Shown here: positions 27,920 through 36,957 of the stretch, piece after piece | Layout: every line of letters begins with the position of its first letter | Numbering within the stretch: position 1 is the stretch's first letter | From: Aliarcobacter lanthieri | Lineage (GTDB): Bacteria > Campylobacterota > Campylobacteria > Campylobacterales > Arcobacteraceae | Reading direction: 5' to 3' | Length of the DNA: 64,000 nt | Assembly: GCF_013201625.1 (NCBI RefSeq) | Contig: NZ_CP053839.1 | Coordinates: 1,736,001 to 1,800,000 of the forward strand | Notes under the pieces: model-generated | Seen by the model: only the letters and a program-made list of their open reading frames with translations | Database searches by the model: none | Told to the model about the DNA's origin: nothing | Position numbers and translations under genes: made by a program

Positions 27920-28429
27920 ATGTTAAAAGTTGGAAATAAAGCACCAAGTTTTTGTGCTTTTAATCAAGATGATACAGAAATTTGTTTAAGAGATATTATT
28001 GGTAGTTGGATTGTTTTATATTTTTATCCTAAAGATTTAACTCCAGGTTGTACAACACAAGCATGTGATTTTACTAATAATCAGTTTTTATTTGATAATT
28101 TAAATGCAACAATTATAGGAGTAAGTCCAGATGATAGTGAAAAACATAGAAAATTTATAGAAAAATATGATTTAGGTATTACTCTTTTGGCAGATGTTGA
28201 TAAACAAATATGTCAAGATTATGGTGTTTGGCAACTAAAAAAATTTATGGGCAAAGAATTTATGGGAGTTGTAAGAACTACTTTTATAATAAATCCAAAA
28301 GGTGAAATAGCTGCTATTTGGGATAAAGTAAGTGTAAGAAAGACTAAAAGTGTAAAAGGTGAAAAAATAGAAATTTTACATGTTGATGAAGTTAGAAAAA
28401 AATTAGAAGAGCTTCAAGCTCAAATTTAA
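27920..28429 (+). CDS. bcp: Thioredoxin-dependent thiol peroxidase (BCP/PrxQ)
   Basis: 169 aa, starting MLKVGNKAPSF. AAAGGAG lies 6 nt before this ATG, so I reject the longer start at 27872, which lies inside cmoA. The peroxiredoxin motif PGCTTQACDF holds the peroxidatic Cys near residue 44 and a resolving Cys five residues on, the atypical 2-Cys PrxQ pattern. It reduces peroxides in the cytoplasm using thioredoxin. It follows cmoA by 11 bases. It was first named bacterioferritin comigratory protein. Confidence 0.94.
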   Translation: MLKVGNKAPSFCAFNQDDTEICLRDIIGSWIVLYFYPKDLTPGCTTQACDFTNNQFLFDNLNATIIGVSPDDSEKHRKFIEKYDLGITLLADVDKQICQDYGVWQLKKFMGKEFMGVVRTTFIINPKGEIAAIWDKVSVRKTKSVKGEKIEILHVDEVRKKLEELQAQI

Positions 28430-28441
28430 AAAAGGAAAAAA

Positions 28442-29455
28442 ATGTTTAAAAAAAGTTTGTTTTTTGCTTGTCTTAGTGTATTTACACTAAATTTATCTGC
28501 GTTAGAAACTATTTGTTATAAAAATGGTTTAGATAATCCTTCACAAATTGAAAATGCAAAACTTGAAGGTGGTTTTTGTGCTGGAAAAGTAACTGTTGAT
28601 GATATGAAAAAAGATGGTTGGAATACTTTAGATATAAAAGTAACTATCGATCAAGGAAAACTAAGCTACTCATATTATTTTTACAAAAATACTAAAAAAG
28701 GTTTGAGTAGTGGAAACTATGCTTCAAAACTTGATAGTGGTAAAAATGAATTTTCAATACAACCAATTGGTGCAAAAGTTGAGAATTTAAATGATAATAA
28801 AAGTGTTATTGCAGTAGGAAATTTATTAGTTGGTCAATCTGGAATTGTAGTTCATATTTATGACAATGATAAAAGACTAATAGTATCAAATGCAAAAGTT
28901 GTAAGTTCAAATGATAATTCTTCTGTTGTTGAATATTTTCCTTTTGACGATTTAAAACAAGATGCTATTCCAACAACAAATAGAACAATTGAAAATGGTG
29001 ATGTTATTATTTTAAATTATATGTATGATCAATCATTATTAATTGCTCCAGATTTCAATAGCTACCAAGCAGTAAGAGAAGATTTTGCACAAAACAACTT
29101 TATACATCCAGATATCTTTGGAGCTACATTAAAATTTGATAATCAACCTCTTCCAAAAAAAGAAGATTTCCAGAAATTTTCAATTGATCAAAATTTAGGA
29201 ACAATATTTTTTGTTGTAGCTAAAAAAATATATATTTTAGATGCAAAAACATTTTCAATTTTAGATTCATATAGTTTTCCTTATGCTTCAAATGAAAAAC
29301 AAATGCCATTCTTTACAAGGGTAGAAGAGATAAAAGGTCCTTTAATTGATTTTAAAAATATCCCTTTTGTATCTGAAGCTTTAGGCTTAAAAGATGATAG
29401 TATAGATAGTTCAAACTATGATAACTACTATAAAAGTATTTTAGGAATAAAATAA
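28442..29455 (+). CDS. PgbA-like plasminogen-binding-type surface protein
   Basis: 337 aa with a clear signal peptide (about residues 1-20, cleavage near LSALE). Two Cys in TICYKNG and GGFCAGK open the mature protein and may pair. The order signal protein then glcD is the same as HP0508 (pgbA, plasminogen-binding) and HP0509 (glcD) in Helicobacter, and the N-terminal pattern fits that PgbA_N family. Plasminogen binding has been shown for H. pylori PgbA; here it is inference. A C-terminal Lys, which helps plasminogen binding, is present (ILGIK). The stop overlaps the glcD ATG by 1 nt. It is probably periplasmic or outer-membrane associated. Confidence 0.68.
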   Translation: MFKKSLFFACLSVFTLNLSALETICYKNGLDNPSQIENAKLEGGFCAGKVTVDDMKKDGWNTLDIKVTIDQGKLSYSYYFYKNTKKGLSSGNYASKLDSGKNEFSIQPIGAKVENLNDNKSVIAVGNLLVGQSGIVVHIYDNDKRLIVSNAKVVSSNDNSSVVEYFPFDDLKQDAIPTTNRTIENGDVIILNYMYDQSLLIAPDFNSYQAVREDFAQNNFIHPDIFGATLKFDNQPLPKKEDFQKFSIDQNLGTIFFVVAKKIYILDAKTFSILDSYSFPYASNEKQMPFFTRVEEIKGPLIDFKNIPFVSEALGLKDDSIDSSNYDNYYKSILGIK

Positions 29456-30843
29456 TGATTGAAAAAAAACATTTAGATTATTTTACATCTATTGTTGGTG
29501 AAGATAATGTAAAAAGTGATAAAGCTCATTTAATTGCTTTTTGTTACGATGCAACAAAAAATAGATTTGAACCAGATGCTGTTGTTTTTCCACGACATGA
29601 ACAAGATGTAAGTGATATTTTAAAATATTGTAATGAACATAAAATCATAATAGTTCCAAGAGGAGCAGGAAGTGGATTTACTGGAGGAGCATTACCTTCA
29701 AATGGTGGAATAATATTAAGTTTAGAAAGACATATGAATAAACTTTTAGAAATTGATATGCAAAATATGGTTGGAGTTGTACAACCAGGACTTATAAATA
29801 TGCAGTTTCAAAAAGCTGTTGAAGAAGTAGGACTTTTTTATCCTCCAGATCCAGCAAGTGAAGAATATTCAACATTAGGTGGGAATGTAAGTGAAAATGC
29901 AGGTGGTATGAGAGCCGCAAAATATGGTATTACAAAAGACTATGTTATGGCTTTACGAGCAGTATTACCAAATGGGGATATTATTGTTGCAGGTAAAAAA
30001 ACAATTAAAGATGTAGCAGGATATAACACAGCTGGTATTTTAATAGCAAGTGAAGGAACACTTGCAGTTATTACTGAAATTACTTTAAAACTTATTCCAA
30101 AACCAAAGTTTAAAAAAACTTATATGGGAGTTTTTCCTAGTGTAAATAGTGCAATGACTGCGGTATTTAAATCACTAGCAAGTGGAGCAAATCCAGTTGC
30201 TATGGAATTTCTAGATGCTTTAGTAATAAAAGCTTTAAAACAGAAGTTTCCACATATAGAATTACCAGAAAATGCAGGTGGTATTTTAATTGGGGATGTA
30301 GATGCAAGTAGTATTGCCGAAATTGATGAACAACTAAATATTTTAAAAGCGTCTTTTAGCGAAAATGGCTCTATTGATTTTATAGAAGCAAAAGATGATG
30401 AAGAAGGTAAAAAATTATGGTTTGCAAGACGAAATGCAAGCCCTGCAACTATGGTTTTTGGAACAAAAAAACTAAACGAAGATATTTCAGTTCCAAGAAG
30501 TAAACTACCAGTTGCTCTTGATGAAATTTATAAAATTGGTGAGAAATATGGTTTCCAAGTTCCTTGTTTTGGACATGCTGGAGATGGCAATATTCACGTA
30601 AATGTTATGGTAAAAGATAAAACAAATGAAAAAGAGATGGAAGATGGGCATAAGGCTATAGAAGAAATTTTCCAACTTGTTGTTGATATGGGTGGAACTT
30701 TAAGTGGTGAACATGGTATTGGTATATCAAAAGCTCCATTTATGAATATTGCATTTACAGAAGCTGAAATGAATCTATTTAGAAATATCAAAAAAGCTTT
30801 TGACCCAAACAACATTTTAAATCCATTTAAAATGGGATTATAG
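29455..30843 (+). CDS. glcD: FAD-linked glycolate/D-lactate oxidase subunit GlcD-like
   Basis: 462 aa, normal for GlcD. The PCMH-type FAD domain shows PRGAGSGFTGGALP near residue 65, and GGNVSENAGGMRAAKYG near 145. The C-terminal domain carries the GHAGDGNIHVN metal site near residue 375 and GTLSGEHGIG near 425. It oxidises a 2-hydroxyacid such as glycolate or D-lactate and passes electrons to the respiratory chain. No glcE or glcF genes are adjacent, so it may act alone, as a D-lactate dehydrogenase. Sequence does not fix the substrate. Confidence 0.88.
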   Translation: MIEKKHLDYFTSIVGEDNVKSDKAHLIAFCYDATKNRFEPDAVVFPRHEQDVSDILKYCNEHKIIIVPRGAGSGFTGGALPSNGGIILSLERHMNKLLEIDMQNMVGVVQPGLINMQFQKAVEEVGLFYPPDPASEEYSTLGGNVSENAGGMRAAKYGITKDYVMALRAVLPNGDIIVAGKKTIKDVAGYNTAGILIASEGTLAVITEITLKLIPKPKFKKTYMGVFPSVNSAMTAVFKSLASGANPVAMEFLDALVIKALKQKFPHIELPENAGGILIGDVDASSIAEIDEQLNILKASFSENGSIDFIEAKDDEEGKKLWFARRNASPATMVFGTKKLNEDISVPRSKLPVALDEIYKIGEKYGFQVPCFGHAGDGNIHVNVMVKDKTNEKEMEDGHKAIEEIFQLVVDMGGTLSGEHGIGISKAPFMNIAFTEAEMNLFRNIKKAFDPNNILNPFKMGL

Positions 30844-30845
30844 TT

Positions 30846-31625
30846 TTGCAAGAAAAAACTATTTTTAGAAAAATCATAGATAGTATTGAATCATTTTTCA
30901 ATGACGATACTACCTATTTTGCAGCTAGTCTTAGTTTTTTCACTATATTTTCTATATTGCCAATAATAGCTTTAGGAATTGCAATAATTTCAAAGTTTCC
31001 AGAGTTTGATGCTTATTTAGATACTTTTACAAACTTTTTATTAAATTTTCTAAATCCAACTCACTCTGAAGAAATTATAAGTACTTTAAAAAACTATATT
31101 TCAAATTCTAATAAACTAGGTTTTATAGGGATTTTTTATATGCTCTTTGTATATATTATGTTTTTTAAAGATTATGATTATATTATAAATAAAATCCATA
31201 ATGCAAAAAGAAGAGCTATATATAAATCATTTTTTATTTATACAATATTTTTTATAGTTTTTCCAGCAATTTTTATATTTTTAAATACACTTTTATCACT
31301 TCATAATAGTAGTTTATTTAAAAGTTTTTTATTCTTTTTATTTACTTGGAGTATATTTTTTCTATTATTTAAACTAAGTGTAAATAAAAAAATATCATCA
31401 AAATCTGCAATGATTTCATCATTTTTAACTTTAAGTGTATTGAGTATTACAAAAAATCTTTTTGTATATTATATAGTTTATAATAAAACTTATTCAACGA
31501 TTTATGGTTCTTTATCTACTCTTCTATTTTCATTTTTATGGATTTATATTTCATGGATAATATATTTATATGGTGTAAAATTTTGTCATAGATTAAATAC
31601 TAAAGAATTAAACAAAATTATATAA
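30846..31625 (+). CDS. YihY/BrkB-family inner-membrane protein
   Basis: 259 aa, starting at a TTG two bases after the glcD stop. The family start FFNDDTTYFAASLSFFTIFSILP is present (residues about 17-40), followed by five or six membrane segments with the late YGSLSTLLFSFLWIYISWIIYLYG. YihY/BrkB proteins have been called ribonuclease BN by mistake; the true role is unknown, and they may be transporters or envelope factors. It converges with the HNH gene, with an 18-nt overlap of the two ends. The C-terminus is hydrophilic and short. Confidence 0.86.
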   Translation: MQEKTIFRKIIDSIESFFNDDTTYFAASLSFFTIFSILPIIALGIAIISKFPEFDAYLDTFTNFLLNFLNPTHSEEIISTLKNYISNSNKLGFIGIFYMLFVYIMFFKDYDYIINKIHNAKRRAIYKSFFIYTIFFIVFPAIFIFLNTLLSLHNSSLFKSFLFFLFTWSIFFLLFKLSVNKKISSKSAMISSFLTLSVLSITKNLFVYYIVYNKTYSTIYGSLSTLLFSFLWIYISWIIYLYGVKFCHRLNTKELNKII

Positions 31626-32165
31626 CTCATCTCTTATTTTTAAAGGTATTTCAAAAATATTTCTACTTTCATTTGTTAATATTTTGTGACAGTCAAAGCA
31701 TAAAATAGCTATATTTTCAAGATTATATCCACCACCATTTTCTGCTTCTAATATTAAAAGTGTGTGGGCATCACTTAATTTATCCATTTTATTTCCACAT
31801 CTATTACAAGTCCCTTTATCCCTAAAGAAAGCAACCTCTTTTCTTCTCAAAAAATCTTGTGGTTTTTTTAAATTTGGAATAGAATTTATTCCATATCCAT
31901 TCCAAAGAAGCTCTTTTTTTACAGACTCTTGAGTCTTTTTTAAATATTCAAAATCAAGGAACTGTCGGACTACCTCATCTATAAAAAGAGTTTTTCTAAT
32001 TTTAAAATTTTCTTCTTTTAAAATCTCATCAATAATAGATAAATCAAATTTAATCTTTGGATGTTCTCTTTTTAAATAAGAATCTAATAAACCTAAAAAA
32101 ATATCAAATTTATTATTTTTTTTATCATCTTCTTGAAATAGTAAATTCTTTAATTTATCTAACAT
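31608..32165 (-). CDS. HNH endonuclease-type protein
   Basis: 185 aa. The C-terminal 70 residues form an HNH/McrA-like zinc-ribbon nuclease motif: C-N-R-C-G near residue 116, DAHTLLILEAENGGGYNLENIAILCFDCHKI with the second Cys pair and a His. The N-terminal 110 residues are helical and Lys/Glu rich with no family I can name. HNH proteins act as homing, restriction, repair or phage enzymes; here it is a single chromosomal gene in a housekeeping region with no methyltransferase or phage genes beside it. It starts 1 base into the murA stop, so it is cotranscribed with murA. Confidence 0.76.
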   Translation of the reverse strand: MLDKLKNLLFQEDDKKNNKFDIFLGLLDSYLKREHPKIKFDLSIIDEILKEENFKIRKTLFIDEVVRQFLDFEYLKKTQESVKKELLWNGYGINSIPNLKKPQDFLRRKEVAFFRDKGTCNRCGNKMDKLSDAHTLLILEAENGGGYNLENIAILCFDCHKILTNESRNIFEIPLKIRDELYNFV

Positions 32166-33433
32166 CAGTTATCTTTTAACCTTCTAACATCTGCACCAAT
32201 ATTACTTAATTTTTCTTCTAAATTTTCATATCCTCTATCTAAGTGATATATTCTATGTATATTTGTTTCACCTTTAGCTACAAGAGCAGCTAGAACTAAA
32301 GCAGAAGATGCTCTTAAATCTGTTGCCATTACATCTGTTCCACTTAAACTATCCTTTTTACCTATAATAGTAGCTATATTACCATTTAAGTGTATTTCTG
32401 CACCAAGTCTTAATAGTTCACTAACATGCATAAATCTATTTTCAAATAATCTTTCATCAATTGTGCTAGTTCCATTTGCTTGAGTTGATAATGCCATAAA
32501 TTGGGCTTGCATATCTGTTGGAAAACCTGGATATTCAGTAGTTATTATATTTACAGGTTTTATTTCTTGTGTAGGCAATATTGTTAGACTATTCTCAGTT
32601 TGTAAAATTTCAAAATTCATCTCTTCAAGTTTTGAAATTACTGCTTCAAGATGTGCAGGAACAATATTACTAATAGTCAATTTCTGATTAGTAATAGCAG
32701 CTGCACACATATAAGTTCCAGCTTCAATTCTGTCGGGAATTACTGCAAATGGTTTCATCTCGAGTAACTTTCTATTTGTTCCTTCAATTACTATTTTTGA
32801 AGTCCCAATACCATCTATTTTTACCCCTGAATTTGCTATTACTTCACAAAGTTGTACTATTTCAGGCTCTTTTGCTGCATTAATAATTGTTGTTACACCA
32901 TTTGCAAGTGCTGCTGCCATAACTATATTTTCAGTTCCACCCACAGTTACTTTGTCAAATACTATTTTTGCACCTTTTAAACCTTCAGGTGCCGTTGCTT
33001 TTATATATCCTTGCAATATCTCAATATTTGCTCCCATTTGTTCTAATGCTTTTAAATGTAAATCAACTGGTCTTTGTCCTATTGCACAACCACCAGGAAG
33101 TGAAACTTCACAGTGTCCAAATCTTGCTAACAATGGACCTAAAACTAGAATAGAAGCTCTCATGGTTTTTACAATATCATATGTTGCTGTTGTATTATCT
33201 ATACTACTTGTATCAATAATAGCACTATTTTTATCTTTTTGAAAAGTTCCACCAAGCTTTGATATAAGCTTTAAAAAAGTATTTATATCAGCAACATTTG
33301 GTAAATTGTTTATAGTGATTTTATTTTTTCCTAAAATTGTACTTGCTATCAATGGCAATGCTGCGTTTTTTGCTCCAGAGATACTAACATCACCAGATAT
33401 TTTTTTATTTCCAATAATCTTTAAATATTCCAT
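32165..33433 (-). CDS. murA: UDP-N-acetylglucosamine 1-carboxyvinyltransferase
   Basis: 422 aa, standard MurA length. The N-terminal [19 protein letters not shown] contains the conserved Lys-Asn (K22-type), and the catalytic loop [15 protein letters not shown] near residue 115 keeps the Cys that fosfomycin alkylates. [13 protein letters not shown] is near the C-terminus. It carries out the first committed step of peptidoglycan synthesis, joining PEP to UDP-GlcNAc in the cytoplasm. The Cys means the enzyme should be fosfomycin-sensitive in principle. It is divergent from the EamA gene and followed at once by the HNH gene. Confidence 0.96.
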   Translation of the reverse strand: MEYLKIIGNKKISGDVSISGAKNAALPLIASTILGKNKITINNLPNVADINTFLKLISKLGGTFQKDKNSAIIDTSSIDNTTATYDIVKTMRASILVLGPLLARFGHCEVSLPGGCAIGQRPVDLHLKALEQMGANIEILQGYIKATAPEGLKGAKIVFDKVTVGGTENIVMAAALANGVTTIINAAKEPEIVQLCEVIANSGVKIDGIGTSKIVIEGTNRKLLEMKPFAVIPDRIEAGTYMCAAAITNQKLTISNIVPAHLEAVISKLEEMNFEILQTENSLTILPTQEIKPVNIITTEYPGFPTDMQAQFMALSTQANGTSTIDERLFENRFMHVSELLRLGAEIHLNGNIATIIGKKDSLSGTDVMATDLRASSALVLAALVAKGETNIHRIYHLDRGYENLEEKLSNIGADVRRLKDN

Positions 33434-33444
33434 AGATTTCCTAA

Positions 33445-33468
33445 AAATAGAGTTTAAAATAGAGTTTA
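33445..33468. repeat. 12-bp tandem repeat, two copies
   Basis: AAATAGAGTTTA occurs twice in direct succession between murA and the EamA gene, in the upstream region of murA. It may be a simple duplication or a paired regulator site. Confidence 0.7.
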
Positions 33469-33504
33469 TATTATCTAAAAATTGCTTTATTTTAGTAATC
33501 TTAC

Positions 33505-33510
33505 TATAAT
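33505..33510 (+). promoter_or_regulatory. Putative -10 box for the EamA gene
   Basis: TATAAT lies 22 bases before the ATG at 33532. No good -35 is seen, and the upstream sequence is T-rich. Confidence 0.45.
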
Positions 33511-33531
33511 ACTAACTTTTTTAAAGAAGGA

Positions 33532-34416
33532 ATGAATTTGGAAGAAAATGTAAATAAAGCTATAAAATATATGCTTCTTGCTTCATTTTTATTTGCTCTT
33601 ATGGGAGTTACAGCTAAAGAGCTAAGTGATAGTTTATCAACAATTGAAGTAGTATTTTTTAGAAATGTTTTTGGAGTTTTTATAATACTTTATTCTATTT
33701 ATAATTCTCCATTAAAACAAGTTGGTGGGAAATTCTGGTTACTTATTTTTAGAGGAACAATAGGATTTATATCTCTACTTTTTTTCTTTTATAATATAGC
33801 TAATATTCCACTTGGAGAAGCTATGACATTTTCAAAAACTTCTACAATCTTTACAGCTTTGCTAGCTTACTTTTTTCTAAAAGAGGAGCTTGGTTTTAAA
33901 GGTTGGATTGGAGTATTTATTGGATTTATTGGTATATTATTTATAACAGAATTTAATGGAAGTAGTTTAGAAAAAACTGATTATTTAGGTATTTTATCAG
34001 GAGTTGGAGCAGCACTAGCTTACACTTCTATAAGAGAACTTAGAAAATACTATGATGGAAGAGCAATAGTTTTATCTTTTATGGCTATGGGAACTATTTG
34101 TCCATTAGTTTTAATGATAATTAGTGAATTTTATACAAATCCTAGCTTAGATTTTATGCTAGGAGAATTTGTAGTTCCTAAAAATAGTGATTGGATTATT
34201 ATAATATTATTAGGACTTTTTTCAACTTATGCACAAATATATATGACAAAAGCATACTCTTTTGCAAAAGCTGGAATTGTAGGAACTATTTCGTATAGCA
34301 ATATTGTTTTTTCTATAATTTTGGGACTATTTATAGGAGATAGTTTTCCATCATTTATAATAGTTTTAGGTATAATATTAATTGTAATTAGTGGAATTTT
34401 AGTAAGTAAAAAATGA
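33532..34416 (+). CDS. EamA/DMT-family transporter
   Basis: 294 aa with ten hydrophobic segments in two EamA halves, typical of the drug/metabolite transporter superfamily. The first half has MGVTAKELSDSLSTIEVVFFRNVFG, the second IREL then FSTYAQIYMTKAYSFAKAGIVG. Such proteins export amino acids, purines or other small metabolites; the substrate is not predictable. An AAGAAGGA sequence touches the ATG at 33532 and sits 6 nt before a TTG at 33538, so the TTG may be the true start. A hairpin follows before kdsA, so the two may not be a strict operon. Confidence 0.86.
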   Translation: MNLEENVNKAIKYMLLASFLFALMGVTAKELSDSLSTIEVVFFRNVFGVFIILYSIYNSPLKQVGGKFWLLIFRGTIGFISLLFFFYNIANIPLGEAMTFSKTSTIFTALLAYFFLKEELGFKGWIGVFIGFIGILFITEFNGSSLEKTDYLGILSGVGAALAYTSIRELRKYYDGRAIVLSFMAMGTICPLVLMIISEFYTNPSLDFMLGEFVVPKNSDWIIIILLGLFSTYAQIYMTKAYSFAKAGIVGTISYSNIVFSIILGLFIGDSFPSFIIVLGIILIVISGILVSKK

Positions 34417-34462
34417 TAATTCCACAAAATAGGCTTCATTCTTGAAGTAGTTTAATATGAGT

Positions 34463-34489
34463 GGTTTCTATTAATCTTAATTAGAAACC
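34463..34489 (+). other. Hairpin upstream of kdsA
   Basis: GGTTTCTA (34463-34470) pairs with TAGAAACC (34482-34489) across an AT-rich loop. No T run follows, so it is a weak terminator or a leader hairpin. It ends about 21 nt before the kdsA start, close to the AAAAGGAA ribosome site. Confidence 0.45.
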
Positions 34490-34510
34490 TATTAATTAAA
34501 AGGAATTTAT

Positions 34511-35308
34511 ATGGTAGTTATGACAGGACCTTGTGTTTTAGAAGATATGGATACAGTTTTAAAAATAGCTGAGAAATTAAAACCTTTAAGTGAGGATAAA
34601 AGAATTGATTTTTATTTTAAAGCAAGTTTTGATAAAGCAAATAGAACAAGCTTAAGCTCATTTAGAGGACCAGGACTTGATGAAGGTTTAAAAATTTTTG
34701 AAAGAATTAAAAAAGAATTTGGATATAAAGTTGTAACAGATATTCATGAATCATATCAAGCAAAGCCTGCTGGTGAAGTGATGGATATACTTCAAATTCC
34801 AGCATTTTTATGTAGACAAACTGATTTGCTTGTAGCTGCTGCAAAAACACCTGCAAAAATAAATATCAAAAAAGGACAATTTCTAGCAGCAGATGCTATG
34901 AAACATCCAGTTGAAAAAGTATTAAATACTAGAGGAATAACAGAAGTAACTTATGAAAATAGTGATAAAGCTGGAGTTTGGCTTTGTGAAAGAGGAAATA
35001 CTTTTGGTTATGGTGCTTTAGTTGTAGATATGAGAAACTTATTACTATTAAGACAATATGCTCCAGTTATTTTTGATGCAACTCATAGTGTACAAATTCC
35101 AAGTACTGGGGGAACAACAGGAGGGAATAGTTCATTTGTTCCATATATGGCAAGAGCTGCTGCAAGTGTTGGCGTAGATGGTTTTTTCTTTGAGACACAT
35201 ATAGACCCAACTATAGCTAAAAGTGATGGTCCAAATATGCTACATATTGATACTTTATATAAAACTATAAATGAAATCTTTTCTATAAAAGATGCTTTAA
35301 AAATTTAG
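34511..35308 (+). CDS. kdsA: 3-deoxy-8-phosphooctulonate synthase (Kdo-8-P synthase)
   Basis: 265 aa, near the normal 270-280. The N-terminal MTGPCVLED, then KASFDKANRTSLSSFRGPGLDEGL near residue 42 and CRQTDLL near 118, with DATHSVQIPS near 197, match KdsA. The enzyme condenses arabinose-5-phosphate with PEP to make Kdo-8-phosphate, the precursor of the inner-core Kdo on which WaaC acts. Many Campylobacterota have a Cys in the MTGPC position, marking the metal-dependent class; the Cys is present here. In relatives kdsA is followed by ribH; here a Dyp peroxidase gene lies between. Confidence 0.94.
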   Translation: MVVMTGPCVLEDMDTVLKIAEKLKPLSEDKRIDFYFKASFDKANRTSLSSFRGPGLDEGLKIFERIKKEFGYKVVTDIHESYQAKPAGEVMDILQIPAFLCRQTDLLVAAAKTPAKINIKKGQFLAADAMKHPVEKVLNTRGITEVTYENSDKAGVWLCERGNTFGYGALVVDMRNLLLLRQYAPVIFDATHSVQIPSTGGTTGGNSSFVPYMARAAASVGVDGFFFETHIDPTIAKSDGPNMLHIDTLYKTINEIFSIKDALKI

Positions 35309-35323
35309 TTCATTTTGTTTAAG

Positions 35324-35360
35324 AATTTGTAAGTCTTATGATTTAAAAGACTTACAAATT
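35324..35360 (+). terminator. Rho-independent terminator after kdsA
   Basis: AATTTGTAAGTCTT pairs perfectly with AAGACTTACAAATT (14 bp) across a 9-nt loop, followed by TACATTTTTA on the plus strand. It lies between two convergent genes and could also stop minus-strand transcripts of the Dyp gene, although the T run is on the kdsA side. Confidence 0.85.
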
Positions 35361-35367
35361 TACATTT

Positions 35368-36318
35368 TTATAATTCTTCTGCTAGTTCTTCAAGTAAATC
35401 AAATGTTGGTATAAAAAACAATGTTCCTGTAACTGCTGTACTAAAGTCTAGTAACCTATCGTAATTTCCAATAGGCTCACCAATAAACATATTCTCAAGC
35501 ATTTTTTTTGTTGTTGTAAATGTACTTGCATATCCAATAAAATAAGTACCAAACTCATTCTTACTTGGATTTGAAAATGGCATGTTTGCACGAACTATTT
35601 TAAGCTCATTTCCATCTTTATCTTCAATATTTGTAACAGCATTATGGGCATTTTTTGGTTTTTCTTCATCACTTAATTCTACATCATTAAACTTTTTTCT
35701 TCCAATTACTTTTTCTTGTTCATTTGTAGAAAGAGAATTCCATTTAGACATATCATGAAGATATTTTTGAACAAAAGCATAACTTCCTCCTTTAAACTTT
35801 TTATCATTATCACCTATTATAGCAGAGCTTAGAGCCTCTAAGTTTTCTGGATTCTCAGTTCCATCAACAAATCCAATAATAGATCGTCCATCAAAATATC
35901 TAAATCCATGAACTTCATCTATATGTTCAACAACTCCAGAAAGTTTTTCATTTAAAATCGAAGCAATTTCATAACAAGCAGCTACTCTTTTTGCACGAAT
36001 ATGAAAAAACAGATCCCCCTTTGTTGATGGAGCAATATGCTTTTCTCCTCTAATTTCTTTAAAAACTTCTAATTCTTTTGGTTTATCAAATTTAGGGAAA
36101 AGTTTATTCCAAGCATTACTTCCAAATCCAACAATTCCACTTATTTCAAGTTCAGGGTATCTTCCTTTCATACTTCTTATAATAGCTGCAAAATTACTAC
36201 ATAAATCTTTAATCTTTTCGTTTGTATCTTTATTATATAAAACATTATAAACAATAAATAATGCACTTTCTCCTGGTTTATCTGTAACTGATTGATGATT
36301 TATTTTATTAAAATCCAT
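35368..36318 (-). CDS. Dyp-type peroxidase
   Basis: 316 aa. The family motif G-F-V-D-G-T-E-N-P (GxxDG) lies near residue 150, with the proximal heme His expected in NAHNAVTN near residue 225 and the distal Arg in IVRANMPFSNP near 245. There is no Tat signal, so it is cytoplasmic. The C-terminus (LLEELAEEL) lacks the usual encapsulin-loading tail. The enzyme uses peroxide to oxidise dyes or other substrates, and the natural role is unclear. It stands alone on the minus strand inside an otherwise plus-strand kdsA-ribH-nusB-pyrF neighbourhood. Confidence 0.88.
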   Translation of the reverse strand: MDFNKINHQSVTDKPGESALFIVYNVLYNKDTNEKIKDLCSNFAAIIRSMKGRYPELEISGIVGFGSNAWNKLFPKFDKPKELEVFKEIRGEKHIAPSTKGDLFFHIRAKRVAACYEIASILNEKLSGVVEHIDEVHGFRYFDGRSIIGFVDGTENPENLEALSSAIIGDNDKKFKGGSYAFVQKYLHDMSKWNSLSTNEQEKVIGRKKFNDVELSDEEKPKNAHNAVTNIEDKDGNELKIVRANMPFSNPSKNEFGTYFIGYASTFTTTKKMLENMFIGEPIGNYDRLLDFSTAVTGTLFFIPTFDLLEELAEEL

Positions 36319-36446
36319 AAAAAATCCTATATTTATTTTTAGTATTATTCAATGGTATAAGAATTTTTATGAATTTTAGTTTAAGTGAATTGCAAGATAA
36401 GATATCTATACAATAATAGTAATTTAAATATTAAGCCCACTTTTTG

Positions 36447-36452
36447 TATAAT
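36447..36452 (+). promoter_or_regulatory. Putative -10 box for ribH-nusB-pyrF
   Basis: TTGTATAATC contains a perfect TATAAT, 34 bases before the ribH ATG. The ribosome site is CGGAGAA. There is no clear -35. Confidence 0.55.
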
Positions 36453-36485
36453 CACTACTTATTGAAAACAATCTCGGAGAAATAA

Positions 36486-36956
36486 ATGAAAATAATAGAA
36501 GGTGTTTTAAGACTAAAAGGAAACGAAAAAATTGCGATTATAAATGGTAGATTTAATCATATTATAACTGATAGATTAGTTGAAGGAGCACGTGATGCTT
36601 TCAAAAGACATGGGGGGAATGATGATAATTTAGATTTAATTTTAGTTCCAGGTGCTTTTGAAATTCCTTTTGCTCTAGAAAAAGCATTATCAAGTGGAAA
36701 ATATGATGCTGTTTGTTGTGTGGGAGCAGTAATTAGAGGTGCAACTCCACATTTTGATTACATCAGTGCAGAAGCTACAAAAGGTATAGCAACTGTTGCT
36801 TTAAAATATGGAAAGCCTGTATCAAATGGAGTTTTAACAACTGATTCAATAGAACAAGCAATTGAAAGAGCTGGTTCAAAAGTTGGAAACAAAGGTGCTG
36901 AAGCTATGATTACAATCATTGAAATGCTAGATTTATATAACGAAATGGGAAAATAA
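36486..36956 (+). CDS. ribH: 6,7-dimethyl-8-ribityllumazine synthase
   Basis: 156 aa, normal. [12 protein letters not shown] opens the protein, [15 protein letters not shown] is near residue 57, and [15 protein letters not shown] near residue 80 holds the catalytic His region. RibH condenses 5-amino-6-ribitylaminouracil with dihydroxybutanone phosphate, the step before riboflavin. A run of six G near 36612 encodes conserved Gly-Gly and is not a phase-variable tract. nusB begins 1 base after the stop, the same order as in Campylobacter jejuni. Confidence 0.96.
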   Translation: MKIIEGVLRLKGNEKIAIINGRFNHIITDRLVEGARDAFKRHGGNDDNLDLILVPGAFEIPFALEKALSSGKYDAVCCVGAVIRGATPHFDYISAEATKGIATVALKYGKPVSNGVLTTDSIEQAIERAGSKVGNKGAEAMITIIEMLDLYNEMGK

Positions 36957-36957
36957 T

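Noticed and set aside
35368-36318. Dyp peroxidase as encapsulin cargo
   Set aside because: No C-terminal loading peptide is visible and no encapsulin gene is near.
36610-36618. Run of six G in ribH as a phase-variable tract
   Set aside because: It encodes conserved Gly-Gly in a housekeeping enzyme and is short; no sign of switching.
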